Source: Chlamydiifrater volucris (GTDB lineage Bacteria; Chlamydiota; Chlamydiia; Chlamydiales; Chlamydiaceae). From it: 64,000 bases of DNA. This document shows positions 47,339 through 56,214 of the stretch, piece by piece (position 1 is the stretch's first letter; each line of letters opens with the position of its first letter). Location of the stretch: NCBI RefSeq assembly GCF_902806995.1, contig NZ_LR777654.1, positions 992,001 through 1,056,000 on the forward strand, read 5' to 3'. Below the pieces are notes generated by a model. That model was not told the DNA's origin, ran no database searches, and worked only from the letters and a program-made list of their open reading frames with translations. The translations under genes and the position numbers were made by a program.

Positions 47339-48529
47339 ATGAAAAAACTCTTCAAGTCGGTATTGTTTGCCGCAGTCTTGGGCTCCGGCGCCACCTCCCT
47401 CGGTTTGCCTGTAGGGAACCCTGGTGAACCCAGCCTATTAATAGATGGAGTATTATGGGAAGGAGCTAGCGGAGATCCTTGCGACCCTTGCTCCACTTGG
47501 TGCGACGCTCTCTCTTTACGCGCGGGCTTCTTCGGCGACTACGTCTTCAATAGACTCCTTAAAACCGATGTGCCTGCCCAATTCCAAGGAATGGCTGCTA
47601 TGGTGTCTGGGGGCACTGTTTCTAATGCTACTACTCCCGTCTCCAGAGCAAATATAGCTACACACAAAAATATGACGCAGTCCGAGCTCTATACCAATGC
47701 AGGCTACCTCGCTCTCAATATCTGGGATCGTTTTGATGTCTTCTGTACCCTGGGCACCACTAATGCCTACATCAAAGGCTCTTCAGCTGCTTTTAACCTT
47801 ATTGGACTCATAGGGAAAGCTGCTGATCCCGGCAATGCTCTTGATGCCAGCAAAACTAGGCCTAATGCAAACATTGCTAATGCTTTTGTAGAGCTCTACA
47901 CAGATGCTGAATTCTCTTGGAGTATCGGCGCTAGAGGCGCTCTCTGGGAGTGCGGGTGTGCTACTTTAGGGGCGGAATTCCAATATGCTCAAGCCAAACC
48001 CGAAATCTCCCAGATCAATGTCGTCTCTAACGTCGCTCAGTTCTCTATCGCTCATCCCAAAGGTTTCATCGGAGAAGACGCTAAACTTCCCCTTCCCTAC
48101 CTGACTACAGAAAAATCTCCAGACATGAGTAAAACAAAATCTTTATCAGCAAATTATAACGAATGGCAAATAGGACTGGCTCTAGCTTATAGACTTAACT
48201 TCATCTCGCCTTATGTCGGTATCAAGTGGTCCAGAGCTAAAATCGACTTCGATGGCGCTTATATCGCCCAACCTCAACTAACAGAAGCTGAGGAAAAATT
48301 AGACATGCAGACTTGGAATCCTACTCTCTTTGGAACAAAGGCAACTGGAGCTGCTGACGAAGATGTATTAACTCAAGTATCCGTCACCTTGAATAAATTG
48401 AAGTCTAGAAAGTCTACAGGATTCGTCACCGGAGCTACTTTAATTGATGCTGATAAGTTTGCAGTAACTGTTGAAGGACGCTTCATAGATGAAAAAGCCG
48501 TACACGTTAACGGCCAATTCCGCTTCTAG
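47339..48529 (+). CDS. ompA: Major outer membrane porin MOMP, expressed copy
   Basis: The 396-residue porin has a signal peptide (MKKLFKSVLFAAVLGSGATS), the MOMP N-terminal Cys motif GDPCDPCSTWCDALSLRAGFFGDYVF, conserved blocks between four variable segments (after TDVP; after IGLIG; after KGFIG; after AQPQL), and the conserved C-terminus SRKSTGFVTGATLIDADKF...GQFRF ending in Phe for outer-membrane insertion. It has a strong Shine-Dalgarno and a terminator. Bases 47510-48411 are identical to cassette 2 in the distal array, so the central 300 residues appear to be a converted copy; the first 57 and last 40 codons are unique to this locus apart from partial copies in cassettes 5 and 4. Confidence 0.98.
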   Translation: MKKLFKSVLFAAVLGSGATSLGLPVGNPGEPSLLIDGVLWEGASGDPCDPCSTWCDALSLRAGFFGDYVFNRLLKTDVPAQFQGMAAMVSGGTVSNATTPVSRANIATHKNMTQSELYTNAGYLALNIWDRFDVFCTLGTTNAYIKGSSAAFNLIGLIGKAADPGNALDASKTRPNANIANAFVELYTDAEFSWSIGARGALWECGCATLGAEFQYAQAKPEISQINVVSNVAQFSIAHPKGFIGEDAKLPLPYLTTEKSPDMSKTKSLSANYNEWQIGLALAYRLNFISPYVGIKWSRAKIDFDGAYIAQPQLTEAEEKLDMQTWNPTLFGTKATGAADEDVLTQVSVTLNKLKSRKSTGFVTGATLIDADKFAVTVEGRFIDEKAVHVNGQFRF

Positions 48530-48560
48530 TTTAATTTAGAAGTTATCGAAGGTTTTTGTT

Positions 48561-48598
48561 ATCGGAATCAGGGTTCCCCTGATTCCGATTTCTTTTTA
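48561..48598 (+). terminator. Rho-independent terminator of ompA
   Basis: Stem ATCGGAATCAGGG with its complement (13 base pairs, three-base loop), then TTTCTTTTT. It starts 32 bases after the ompA stop. The silent cassettes have no such terminator. Confidence 0.93.
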
Positions 48599-48664
48599 AT
48601 TGCATTTTCTCTCAACTACATCTTGTCAAAAAACTCTAAATTAGATAAACTTCCCCTCTTGTCT

Positions 48665-48735
48665 GCGCCCGTAGCTCAATGGTAGAGCTGTAGCCTTCCA
48701 AGCTACCGGTGTCAGTTCGATTCTGATCGGGCGCT
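48665..48735 (+). tRNA. tRNA-Gly(TCC)
   Basis: Acceptor GCGCCCG/CGGGCGC, anticodon stem GTAGC/GCTAC with loop CTTCCAA (anticodon TCC), T-loop TTCGATT. CCA is not encoded. It lies between ompA and rpsB. Confidence 0.95.
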
Positions 48736-48817
48736 ATTCTAAACTGCCAAGGCTGAAATCCCGGACTTCTTTTTGGGATGCCCTGTTAACATATTTTTAC
48801 AAATAGAGGAACAAAGC

Positions 48818-49636
48818 TTGGAATCACAAAATCTTCCTATCACAATTAAAGAGCTCATTGAAGCCGGCGCTCATTTCGGGCACCAAAAAAGGCGCTGGAA
48901 CCCCAAGATGAAGCGGTTCATTTTTGAGGAAAGGAATGGGCTGTACATAATCAATTTGGCAAAAACTTTACAAAAGATTCGCGAAGCTGTTCCTTGTGTA
49001 AAGAAAGTTGTTGGAGAGCATAAGTCTATACTTTTTGTTGGAACAAAGAAGCAAGCTAAGGGTGTCGTTCGTGAGGCTGCTGAGGCGTCGGGAGAGTTTT
49101 ACGTTTGTGAAAGATGGTTGGGCGGAATGTTGACCAATATGAGCACTATTCGCCAATCTGTAAAAACCTTAGAAAAAACAGAACACGAGTTAGTCGCTGG
49201 CCAAGATTACCTAACCAAAAAGGAGTTGTCTTTGCTGGCGAAGAAAAGGGCTAAGTTGGACAGAAACCTTTCTGGCGTCCGGTTTATGAAGCAACTCCCT
49301 GGACTATTGGTTGTTGTTGATCCTAGTTACGAAAGGATTGCCGTGGCTGAAGCGAAAAAATTGGGCATTCCTGTTTTGGCGCTAGTAGATACCAACTGTG
49401 ATCCCACGCCCATTGATCATATTATTCCTTGTAATGATGACTCCTTAAAGAGCATAAAGCTGGTTGTGAACGTGGTCAGAGATGCGGTTGTGGCTGAAAA
49501 AACCCGACTGGGCATAGCTATTTCCCCACCAGAAGAGTCTTTAGCGGCTTCTAATATTTCTAGCGCGCATTCCTCAACTGCAGAGCAGATGTTATCTATG
49601 AAATTTGATGATGGGGGTCGAGAGAATGAAAGCTAA
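48818..49636 (+). CDS. rpsB: 30S ribosomal protein S2
   Basis: About 272 residues, with ELIEAGAHFGHQKRRWNPKM, IINLAKTLQKI, VGTKKQA, WLGGMLTNMSTIRQS, PGLLVVVDP and GIPVLALVDTNCDPTPIDHIIPCNDDS. The frame opens at TTG 48773, but TTG at 48818 sits six bases after AGAGGAA and gives LESQNLPITIKEL, so I choose it; both are TTG. The C-terminal tail after ISPPEE is Ser-rich and longer than in E. coli. First of rpsB-tsf-pyrH-frr. Confidence 0.95.
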   Translation: MESQNLPITIKELIEAGAHFGHQKRRWNPKMKRFIFEERNGLYIINLAKTLQKIREAVPCVKKVVGEHKSILFVGTKKQAKGVVREAAEASGEFYVCERWLGGMLTNMSTIRQSVKTLEKTEHELVAGQDYLTKKELSLLAKKRAKLDRNLSGVRFMKQLPGLLVVVDPSYERIAVAEAKKLGIPVLALVDTNCDPTPIDHIIPCNDDSLKSIKLVVNVVRDAVVAEKTRLGIAISPPEESLAASNISSAHSSTAEQMLSMKFDDGGRENES

Positions 49637-50483
49637 TACTTCTATGGAGGACATTAAGACTCTCAGAGCTCAAACTGGGGTTGGTCTTACGAAATGTAAG
49701 GAGGCGTTAGAAGCGTCTGAAGGCGATCTTGAGAAAGCTGTCCTTTACTTACGAAAGTTGGGGTTGGCTTCCGCTGGAAAGAAGGAAAGCAGAGAAACTA
49801 AAGAAGGGCTAATTGGTGCTTGGGCCGATGGCAAGGGCTTTTCTCTTATCGAAGTTAATGTGGAAACTGATTTCGTCGCTAGCAATGACGTCTTTAAAGG
49901 CTTTGTGAAGAATTTAGTCGGGGCTCTGCACGCCTTCGCTAGTGATGACTTGGAAAAGTTTTTGGCTCTTCCCTATCCCGAAGACCCTTCTGTAACTGTT
50001 GACCAACAAAGAGCTGTTGTAATGCAGACGGTTGGGGAAAATATTCGAATTAATAAGATTGCTTTCCGCTCTTCGGGCAAAAACGGCAAAGAGAGTTGTG
50101 GTATTTATTCTCATGGGAATGGAAAAAATGTTGCCGTGGTCGTCATAGAGGGTTGTGACAAATGTGACGCTTTGGCGAAAGATATTGCCATGCACGTGGT
50201 AGCTTCTTCTCCAGACTATATATGTAAAGAGGATATTCCTTCTGAGATTATTGAGAGAGAGAAAGAGGTAATAATTTCTCAAATTCAAGGGAAGCCTCAA
50301 TCTGTTGTCGATAAGATTGTCGAAGGAAAGCTATCTAGTTTTTACAAAGAAGTTTGTCTTCTAGAGCAACCTTTCGTAAAAGACCCAGACAAAACCGTGG
50401 GGCAATTGCTTGAAGAGCAAGGAAAAGCTAATGGAGTCTCTTTAACGTTGACTTATTTTTCAAACTGGAAAATAGGAGCTTAA
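49626..50483 (+). CDS. tsf: Elongation factor Ts
   Basis: About 285 residues. EF-Ts features: IKTLRAQTGVGLTKCKEALEASEGDLEKAVLYLRKLG, VETDFVASND and the AMHVVASSP segment, coiled-coil and C-terminal module. It recycles EF-Tu. ATG at 49626 overlaps the rpsB end by 11 bases; an upstream TTG-type extension is less likely. Confidence 0.96.
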   Translation: MKANTSMEDIKTLRAQTGVGLTKCKEALEASEGDLEKAVLYLRKLGLASAGKKESRETKEGLIGAWADGKGFSLIEVNVETDFVASNDVFKGFVKNLVGALHAFASDDLEKFLALPYPEDPSVTVDQQRAVVMQTVGENIRINKIAFRSSGKNGKESCGIYSHGNGKNVAVVVIEGCDKCDALAKDIAMHVVASSPDYICKEDIPSEIIEREKEVIISQIQGKPQSVVDKIVEGKLSSFYKEVCLLEQPFVKDPDKTVGQLLEEQGKANGVSLTLTYFSNWKIGA

Positions 50484-50486
50484 ATA

Positions 50487-51209
50487 ATGTCTTCTCTGCC
50501 AAAACGAGTCCTTTTCAAGATTTCTGGGGAATCTTTAGCAAAAGAATCTGGGGGTGGTTTAGATGAGGTTCGCTTGTCCGCTATGGTTGGAGAACTTCGT
50601 CGAGTAAAGAATCTTGGGGTCCAGACTATCGTTGTTATCGGCGGAGGCAACATTCTCAGAGGGCTAGAAAAGGAAAAAGAACTACAAATCAACAGAGTTT
50701 CTGCCGATCAGATGGGCATGTTAGCTACTTTGATCAACGGGATGGCTTTGGCTGATGCTTTGAAGGCTGAGGGTATCTCCTGCTTACTTACTTCTACACT
50801 TTCTTGTCCTCAAGTCGCAGACTTATACAACCCAGAGAAAGCATTGGATGCTCTAACCAGTGAAAAGATAGTTATTTGCACGACCGGAGCCGGGACTCCC
50901 TATTTAACAACGGATACGGCAGCTGCCTTAAGGGCTTGCGAACTCAGGGTAGATCTACTCTTGAAAGCTACTATGCATGTGGATGGGGTGTACGATAAGG
51001 ATCCGAGAAAGTTTGACGATGCTATTAGGTACGATAGGATTTCTTATCGGGAGTTTTTGACGAAACAATTAGGAGCTATGGATGCTTCAGCAGTGACTCT
51101 TTGCAGGGACGGTAATGTTCCTATCCGGGTTTTTTGTTTAAGCAGATATTCCCTAGAGAACGCTCTTTTGGACGATTCCATTGGTTCTTTGATTTGTAAG
51201 GAAGAATAA
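50487..51209 (+). CDS. pyrH: UMP kinase
   Basis: A 240-residue amino-acid-kinase fold enzyme with [55 protein letters not shown] and [16 protein letters not shown]. It phosphorylates UMP to UDP. Three bases after tsf. Typical. Confidence 0.97.
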   Translation: MSSLPKRVLFKISGESLAKESGGGLDEVRLSAMVGELRRVKNLGVQTIVVIGGGNILRGLEKEKELQINRVSADQMGMLATLINGMALADALKAEGISCLLTSTLSCPQVADLYNPEKALDALTSEKIVICTTGAGTPYLTTDTAAALRACELRVDLLLKATMHVDGVYDKDPRKFDDAIRYDRISYREFLTKQLGAMDASAVTLCRDGNVPIRVFCLSRYSLENALLDDSIGSLICKEE

Positions 51210-51220
51210 GAGAGGTCGAG

Positions 51221-51778
51221 GTGTCTTTTTCCCTAACATTCCTAGTTTCAGAAGCAGACAAAAAAATGGAGTCTCTAGTTGAAGAGTTTCGTCAAGATAT
51301 TGCGGCAACGCATGCAGGAAGGGCTAGCCCAGGGCTGGTTGAAAATGTTTCTGTGGAAGCTTATGGGACTACCATGCCTATCAAAGAGCTGGCGATTATT
51401 TCTATCCCTGACGCGAGGAGTATCCTTATTTCCCCGTTTGATGCAAATAATACCTCTGCTATCTGTAAAGGGATTTTAGCTGCGAATATTAACCTAAATC
51501 CTCAAGCTGAGGGTTCCACCATCCGAGTAATTATTCCGGAGATCAGTGCTTCTTTTCGAGAGAGTATGATTAAGCTCGTCCGACGCAAAGGAGAAGATGC
51601 CAAAATCGCTGTAAGAAATATTCGTAGAGACGCTAATACTGCTGTCAAGGCGGTCACCGGTGTCGGAGAGGATGAACTAGAAAATGCTGAAAAAAAAATC
51701 CAGGACTCGACCAATTCCTATTGCAAAGTAATAGATAGTGTTGTCAAAGCCAAAGAAACGGATTTGATGACTATTTAG
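51221..51778 (+). CDS. frr: Ribosome-recycling factor
   Basis: A 185-residue protein with GRASPGLVENVSVEAYGTTMPIKELA, NIRRDANTAVK and the two-domain RRF layout. Start GTG at 51221 preceded by GAGGTCGAG. It splits post-termination ribosomes with EF-G. Last gene of the rpsB operon; convergent with the Inc-like gene. Confidence 0.96.
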   Translation: MSFSLTFLVSEADKKMESLVEEFRQDIAATHAGRASPGLVENVSVEAYGTTMPIKELAIISIPDARSILISPFDANNTSAICKGILAANINLNPQAEGSTIRVIIPEISASFRESMIKLVRRKGEDAKIAVRNIRRDANTAVKAVTGVGEDELENAEKKIQDSTNSYCKVIDSVVKAKETDLMTI

Positions 51779-51795
51779 TCTTTATCTTGGGCTTT

Positions 51796-52989
51796 TTACC
51801 ACAAACTGGTGTCCTCCTCCAAAAAAAGATCTTTTCCGTCCCTAATGGGAAGCCCTGGCGATCCGTCATATGATTCTAGGATTTCTTCAGATCTGATGTC
51901 GAAGAGCTCTGCATACCTTCTTAAGAAAGGCATGCTGCTCTGGATTTCAGAAAAGTTTAAAACAAATCTCATCCAGTTTTCTTGAGATACTTCAAAGCCC
52001 GGATATAGAGCTTTGCTTAGCTTGGCGTACGAGTGCCAGGACAAACAAAGTGTGTAAAATTCTTCCCATCGCATCATCAGAGTCTTTAACACCCGTAAAT
52101 CAAACTCCAAAGGCAAAGAAGCTAGCATTCTGGCTTGCCGACCTTTGAAAATTTCAACGCTAGAAAGAAACCTGGGATAAGTAAACAATAACGAAGGCTT
52201 TTCCTTCCCCAATTTTTTTACATACTGGACAAATCGAACAACTCTACACTCCTTATGAAATTCCTGCTTGTATATCAATAAGGCTTCTGGATACACCGCC
52301 CGAAGCCAATCTTCTAATTCCAAGAAAAAAGATTCAAAAGAGTCGTTAGCACAAAGGTAATTACGCTGATCTAAAAACTCTTCATAACTGCTCTCCTCTT
52401 CACCCGGAGATGCCTCGCAGAAAATAGAAGCCCAATCTTTAATTTCAGCCGTAGTACAATACGAAAGCAATACTAAAAAGAATTCTCTCTCTAACCTATC
52501 TTGAAGAGTGGAAATTGGATATTGAGGAATCTGAACTCTTCCAATGAGATTCTGTGCCCATACTCCAATGAAAACCCCTGACAAAGCATCTTTAATCTGC
52601 ATCTTATTAGCAAAATACTTCGTCAAATAAGGACTCTTGAAATCCACATGTTCGTTCTTCACCAGTTCCAAAAAATTCTGAAATTCATCTTGTTCCTGAG
52701 CAACTTCAAGATGTTCTAGACGCACAATGTCTTTAGATAAGACAAAAAATAAAACAACAAACGAAACCGAAGATACAAACCCTGTGGAAGCCATGACTAG
52801 ACCCGGAAGGCAAGGAATAACGCCAAGAAAACCTAGTATCATAACAACGATAGACACCACAGACAATATGGATGCCATAGCAACTGAGGGAACAACCAGG
52901 GACGACAATACTTTCTTCGTTGGAGGAGATCCTTCCGAAAGTGGTTCGCTGCTGACTCCCATGTTGTGTATGTGATGTACATTTATCAT
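51796..52989 (-). CDS. Candidate inclusion membrane (Inc) protein
   Basis: A bilobed hydrophobic hairpin of about 50 residues (VVPSVAMASILSVVSIVVMILG, short turn, LVMASTGFVSSVSFVVLFFVL) flanked by a short N-terminus and a 310-residue C-terminal cytosolic-type domain, the hallmark of Inc proteins secreted by the type III system. The frame extends to a TTG at 53178 with an extra hydrophobic stretch, but ATG at 52989 gives the usual 30-residue Inc N-terminus. The C-terminal domain is helical with no motif I recognise. It lies between frr and tRNA-Glu, a place without an Inc gene in C. trachomatis as far as I recall. Confidence 0.7.
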   Translation of the reverse strand: MINVHHIHNMGVSSEPLSEGSPPTKKVLSSLVVPSVAMASILSVVSIVVMILGFLGVIPCLPGLVMASTGFVSSVSFVVLFFVLSKDIVRLEHLEVAQEQDEFQNFLELVKNEHVDFKSPYLTKYFANKMQIKDALSGVFIGVWAQNLIGRVQIPQYPISTLQDRLEREFFLVLLSYCTTAEIKDWASIFCEASPGEEESSYEEFLDQRNYLCANDSFESFFLELEDWLRAVYPEALLIYKQEFHKECRVVRFVQYVKKLGKEKPSLLFTYPRFLSSVEIFKGRQARMLASLPLEFDLRVLKTLMMRWEEFYTLCLSWHSYAKLSKALYPGFEVSQENWMRFVLNFSEIQSSMPFLRRYAELFDIRSEEILESYDGSPGLPIRDGKDLFLEEDTSLW

Positions 52990-53209
52990 TGAATCTCTGA
53001 AACTAAAAAAGGACCCACCGCAGGACACCAGACAAAGCACCCACGCCCAGCAACAAAAAATCTTTCTGTTGAATAAAGGTCTACGCAAACTTTTCTTGAA
53101 AACAAGAAAAAAATCTTTTAACAGAAAAAATATTTCTCGTAAATAAATAGAAATGTTTGCCCTAAAGAGGGAAAACAAGTAGAATCCCTCCTTGTTTCAG
53201 TCTGGTACT

Positions 53210-53284
53210 GGCCCCATCGTCTAGCCTGGCCCAGGACATCGGATTTTCATTCCGGTAACAGGGGTTCGAATCCCCTTGGGGTCA
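53210..53284 (+). tRNA. tRNA-Glu(TTC)
   Basis: Acceptor GGCCCCA/TGGGGTC, anticodon loop TTTTCAT with anticodon TTC, T-arm AGGGGTTCGAATCCCCT. CCA is not encoded. It is followed after 32 bases by tRNA-Lys. Confidence 0.94.
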
Positions 53285-53316
53285 ACACAGTCGTTCTGTT
53301 TACGAGGAGTGTGTTC

Positions 53317-53389
53317 GGGTCTTTAGCTCAGCGGTTAGAGCACCTCACTTTTAATGAGGGGGTCGAAGGTTCAAATCCTTCAAGACCCA
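53317..53389 (+). tRNA. tRNA-Lys(TTT)
   Basis: Acceptor GGGTCTT/AAGACCC, anticodon stem CCTCA/TGAGG enclosing CTTTTAA (anticodon TTT), T-arm GAAGGTTCAAATCCTTC. It lies just downstream of tRNA-Glu and upstream of mcsA. Confidence 0.95.
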
Positions 53390-53487
53390 AACATCTTTTT
53401 TCTTCGTTTCAAAAAAGAATCCTGTAGATTGTTTTTTTTCACCTTCATGAGTAGAATCCGGAAAGTGGTCTGCTCTCGAAGGATCTT

Positions 53488-53994
53488 ATGGATACAGGTG
53501 CTGCTAACCCCCCGAAATGTTATCTCTGTCAAAATACTGCTACACGCTGTTTTACAATCGTAGATAAAGAAAAAACGGTGCGCTCTTACGTGTGTGCTGA
53601 CTGTCCTTCTCCAGGTCATTACCGAACACATCAATTACAATCTCAGGAAAATCGTGACAGTCCCAAAATCCATCTTGAATGTGGAAACTGCGGAACTACA
53701 TGGAATCAAAATGCACAAAAATTGTTAATGGGATGTCCTCAGTGCTACGAAAATTTTAAAAGCGCTTTGACGGCTCGTTTCACCAAAACTATGTCTCCTT
53801 TTTTCCAAAAAGAGCATCTAGAAACTCTTCATCCAGGAAGAAAGCCTGGTCAAGCTTTTATCACTAGCCCAATGATTAAATTGATAGCACTTAACGAAGC
53901 GTTAAAAGACACTTTAGAAAAAGAGGATTATGAACAAGCTGCTCTCTTAAGAGATCAAATCAATCAAATAAAAAACCAAAATTCCCATGAGTGA
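53488..53994 (+). CDS. mcsA: McsA-like zinc-finger/UVR protein
   Basis: A 168-residue protein with four CxxC motifs (CYLC, CADC, CGNC, CPQC) in residues 10-95 that should bind two zinc ions, and a C-terminal UVR motif (ALKDTLEKEDYEQAALLRDQINQI). McsA activates and adapts the arginine kinase McsB in Firmicutes. It overlaps mcsB by eight bases. Matches CT676. Confidence 0.9.
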   Translation: MDTGAANPPKCYLCQNTATRCFTIVDKEKTVRSYVCADCPSPGHYRTHQLQSQENRDSPKIHLECGNCGTTWNQNAQKLLMGCPQCYENFKSALTARFTKTMSPFFQKEHLETLHPGRKPGQAFITSPMIKLIALNEALKDTLEKEDYEQAALLRDQINQIKNQNSHE

Positions 53995-55054
53995 TTGTAA
54001 TACAACAACTTTTCAAGAATTCTTACAGCAAAAACAAATACAAACTTACAATCCTATTTGGTTTGCTTCAACTCTTTCTTTATCCAGAAACTTGTCTTCT
54101 TTCTCTTTTCCCCACAATCTGGACAAAGAACAGCGTTGCGATATCCTAAAATTAGTATCCTCTGCCATCCAAGACACTACTACACTAGGAAGAGCCCAAA
54201 CGATTTCTGCGAAGGAAACCGCTCCAAAATATAAGGAGTTCTTACACGAGCATTTCCTCTGTCCCCACGATAACCAAGAATATTCAGAGGGACAAGCCTT
54301 CGTAACTTCCCCTACAGAAAACGCCTTAGCAGGCATCAATTTTGATGATCACTTGTTTCTGTATCTTATAGATTTTTCCACGGATCCGGAAACGAGTTGG
54401 AACAAATTAGTATCCCTAGAGACGTCCTTACAAAAAAAACTATCTTTTGCTTTTTCCAACAATTTTGGCTTTCTCACAGCTGACCCGGAACGTTGCGGAA
54501 CAGCTTTTTCTTATAAAGCCTACCTTCACCTACCAGCTCTTTTATACACAAAAAATTCCGAGCCTTTTCTCGATGAAAATTCCGAAATCTCTTTCGAGAG
54601 CTTTCTTCAAGGAACGAAGCCTTTCCCTGGAAATATTGTAACCATTTCAAACCTTTACACCCTTGGATTAACAGAAGAAAATATCCTTTCTTCGATCCGT
54701 CTATGGGCATCTAAACTTTCTGTAGCAGAGGCAACGGCCAGAAAAAAATTACTTAGTGAACATAATGAAGCCCTATCAGATACCTTATCTCGCTCTATAG
54801 GATTACTTAAACATTCTGTTCTCTTAGAGCTGGAGGAAACTTTAAATGCTTTAAGCTGGATACAACTGGGTATCGATTTAGGAAAAATTAGAAGCTCCAA
54901 AACTTCTTGGATTCCTTTGTTCTGGACTGTTAGAAGAGCCCATTTAACCCTCTACAAAGACTTCCAAAACCTTCCCGAAGTGAAATATGAGGACATCCCC
55001 AAAATAAGAGCCGATTACATAAAAACCTTTGTAAACGGCCTCACCCTTGCGTAA
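53987..55054 (+). CDS. mcsB: McsB-like protein arginine kinase homologue with altered active site
   Basis: A 355-residue protein of the phosphagen/arginine kinase fold. Family landmarks are present but changed: the N-terminal SSRxRLARN element reads ASTLSLSRN (residues 27-35), and the catalytic loop LTACPTNxGTGxRAS reads LTADPERCGTAFSYKA (163-177), so the conserved Cys is Asp and key Arg residues are missing. PGNIVTISN retains the kinase strand. Either catalysis is lost and the protein acts as an adaptor for Clp protease, or it is diverged. Downstream of and overlapping mcsA. Confidence 0.82.
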   Translation: MSDCNTTTFQEFLQQKQIQTYNPIWFASTLSLSRNLSSFSFPHNLDKEQRCDILKLVSSAIQDTTTLGRAQTISAKETAPKYKEFLHEHFLCPHDNQEYSEGQAFVTSPTENALAGINFDDHLFLYLIDFSTDPETSWNKLVSLETSLQKKLSFAFSNNFGFLTADPERCGTAFSYKAYLHLPALLYTKNSEPFLDENSEISFESFLQGTKPFPGNIVTISNLYTLGLTEENILSSIRLWASKLSVAEATARKKLLSEHNEALSDTLSRSIGLLKHSVLLELEETLNALSWIQLGIDLGKIRSSKTSWIPLFWTVRRAHLTLYKDFQNLPEVKYEDIPKIRADYIKTFVNGLTLA

Positions 55055-55055
55055 A

Positions 55056-55128
<73 letters not shown>

Positions 55129-55184
55129 TTGCGAGTAATCATAAAATCTAATTATCTTGTTGGCAAGGAAATGATGCTTCTGTA

Positions 55185-55260
55185 GCCCCTTACACAATAG
55201 AGGGGGTTATACATCTATTAGGCTTTTCTTATAGAAAAGCCTAGCCTCGAAGCCCACGCT
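55185..55260 (+). repeat. Array linker L0 (left boundary)
   Basis: A diverged copy of the inter-cassette linker with a short CCCCT/AGGGG hairpin, TTATACATCTATTAGG and the second hairpin TTAGGCTTTTC with loop TTATA. It has the long (CT) form GCTCTCTCTTTA, as in the expressed gene. A TAG in frame with C1 lies at 55219. Confidence 0.8.
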
Positions 55261-56127
55261 CTCTCTTTACGCGCGGGCTTCTTCGGCGACTACGTCTTCA
55301 ATAGACTCCTTAAAACCGATGTACCCAATACTTTCAAGATGGCTATTCAGCCTACGAATGCAAATAGCAATACGGATTTAGCCAGTGGAGAAGAAACTCT
55401 AACTTCTTCAAAACCTAGAGAAAATGTAGCTCTTCACAAAAACATGACGCGATCTGAGCTTTATACCAATGCAGGCTACCTTGCTCTTAACATCTGGGAT
55501 CGCTTCGATGTCTTCTGTACCCTAGGCACCACTAACGCCTATATCAAAGGATCTTCTAATGCCTTCAACCTTATAGGATTATTAGGTGCACAAGCCAATG
55601 GCACAAATTTACCCAACGTTTCCATCGGAAATGCCTTTGTAGAGCTTTACACTGACGCAGAGTTTTCTTGGAGTATCGGAGCTAGAGGTGCTCTTTGGGA
55701 ATGCGGGTGCGCTACACTAGGTGCTGAATTTCAATACGCTCAAGCGAAACCCGAAATCTCTCAAATCAATGTCGTCTCTAACGTCGCTCAATTCTCTATC
55801 GCCCACCCTAAAGGCTTCGTTGGAGATCTAGCTAAATTGCCGCTGACATCTGACAAAACTAAAGCGAAATCCTTAACGGCAGACTATAACGAGTGGCAAG
55901 TAGGATTGGCTTTAGCTTATAGACTCAACTTTATCTCTCCTTACGTCGGTATCAAATGGTCCAGAGCTAAAATCGACTTCGATGGCGCTTATATCGCTCA
56001 ACCCGAATTGCCTGCAAAAATATTGGACTTAGTTACTTGGAATCCTACTCTTGGCGGAGTTGCTGCATCTATAGCTGCAAATAAAGATGTTTTAGGAGAC
56101 GTATCCGTCACCTTGAATAAATTGAAG
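55261..56127 (+). pseudogene. Silent MOMP cassette C1
   Basis: Encodes the central MOMP region from LSLRAGFF to VTLNKLK with variable segments PNTFKMAIQPTNANS, GAQANGTNLPN, GDLAKLPLTSDKTKAK and PELPAKILDLVTW. Reads in frame through L1 into C2, giving a 613-codon frame from the first ATG (55339). No ribosome-binding site precedes that ATG, and there is no signal peptide. Silent-site changes in the conserved blocks separate it from C2-C4. Confidence 0.93.
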
Positions 56128-56214
56128 GTTAAAGGATTAGACCCTCTATACAATAGAGGATCTTATACATCTATTAGGCTTTTCTGCAAGAAAAGCCTAA
56201 CCTCGAAGCCCACG
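56128..56214 (+). repeat. Array linker L1 (read-through type)
   Basis: An 87-base linker identical to L3. It contains hairpin A (CCTCTA, 56143-56148, with TAGAGG, 56154-56159) and a perfect 11-base-pair hairpin B (TTAGGCTTTTC, 56174-56184, with 56190-56200; loop TGCAA). It is open in the cassette frame (GLDPLYNRGSYTSIRLFCKK) and has the short (CT) form. Confidence 0.9.
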
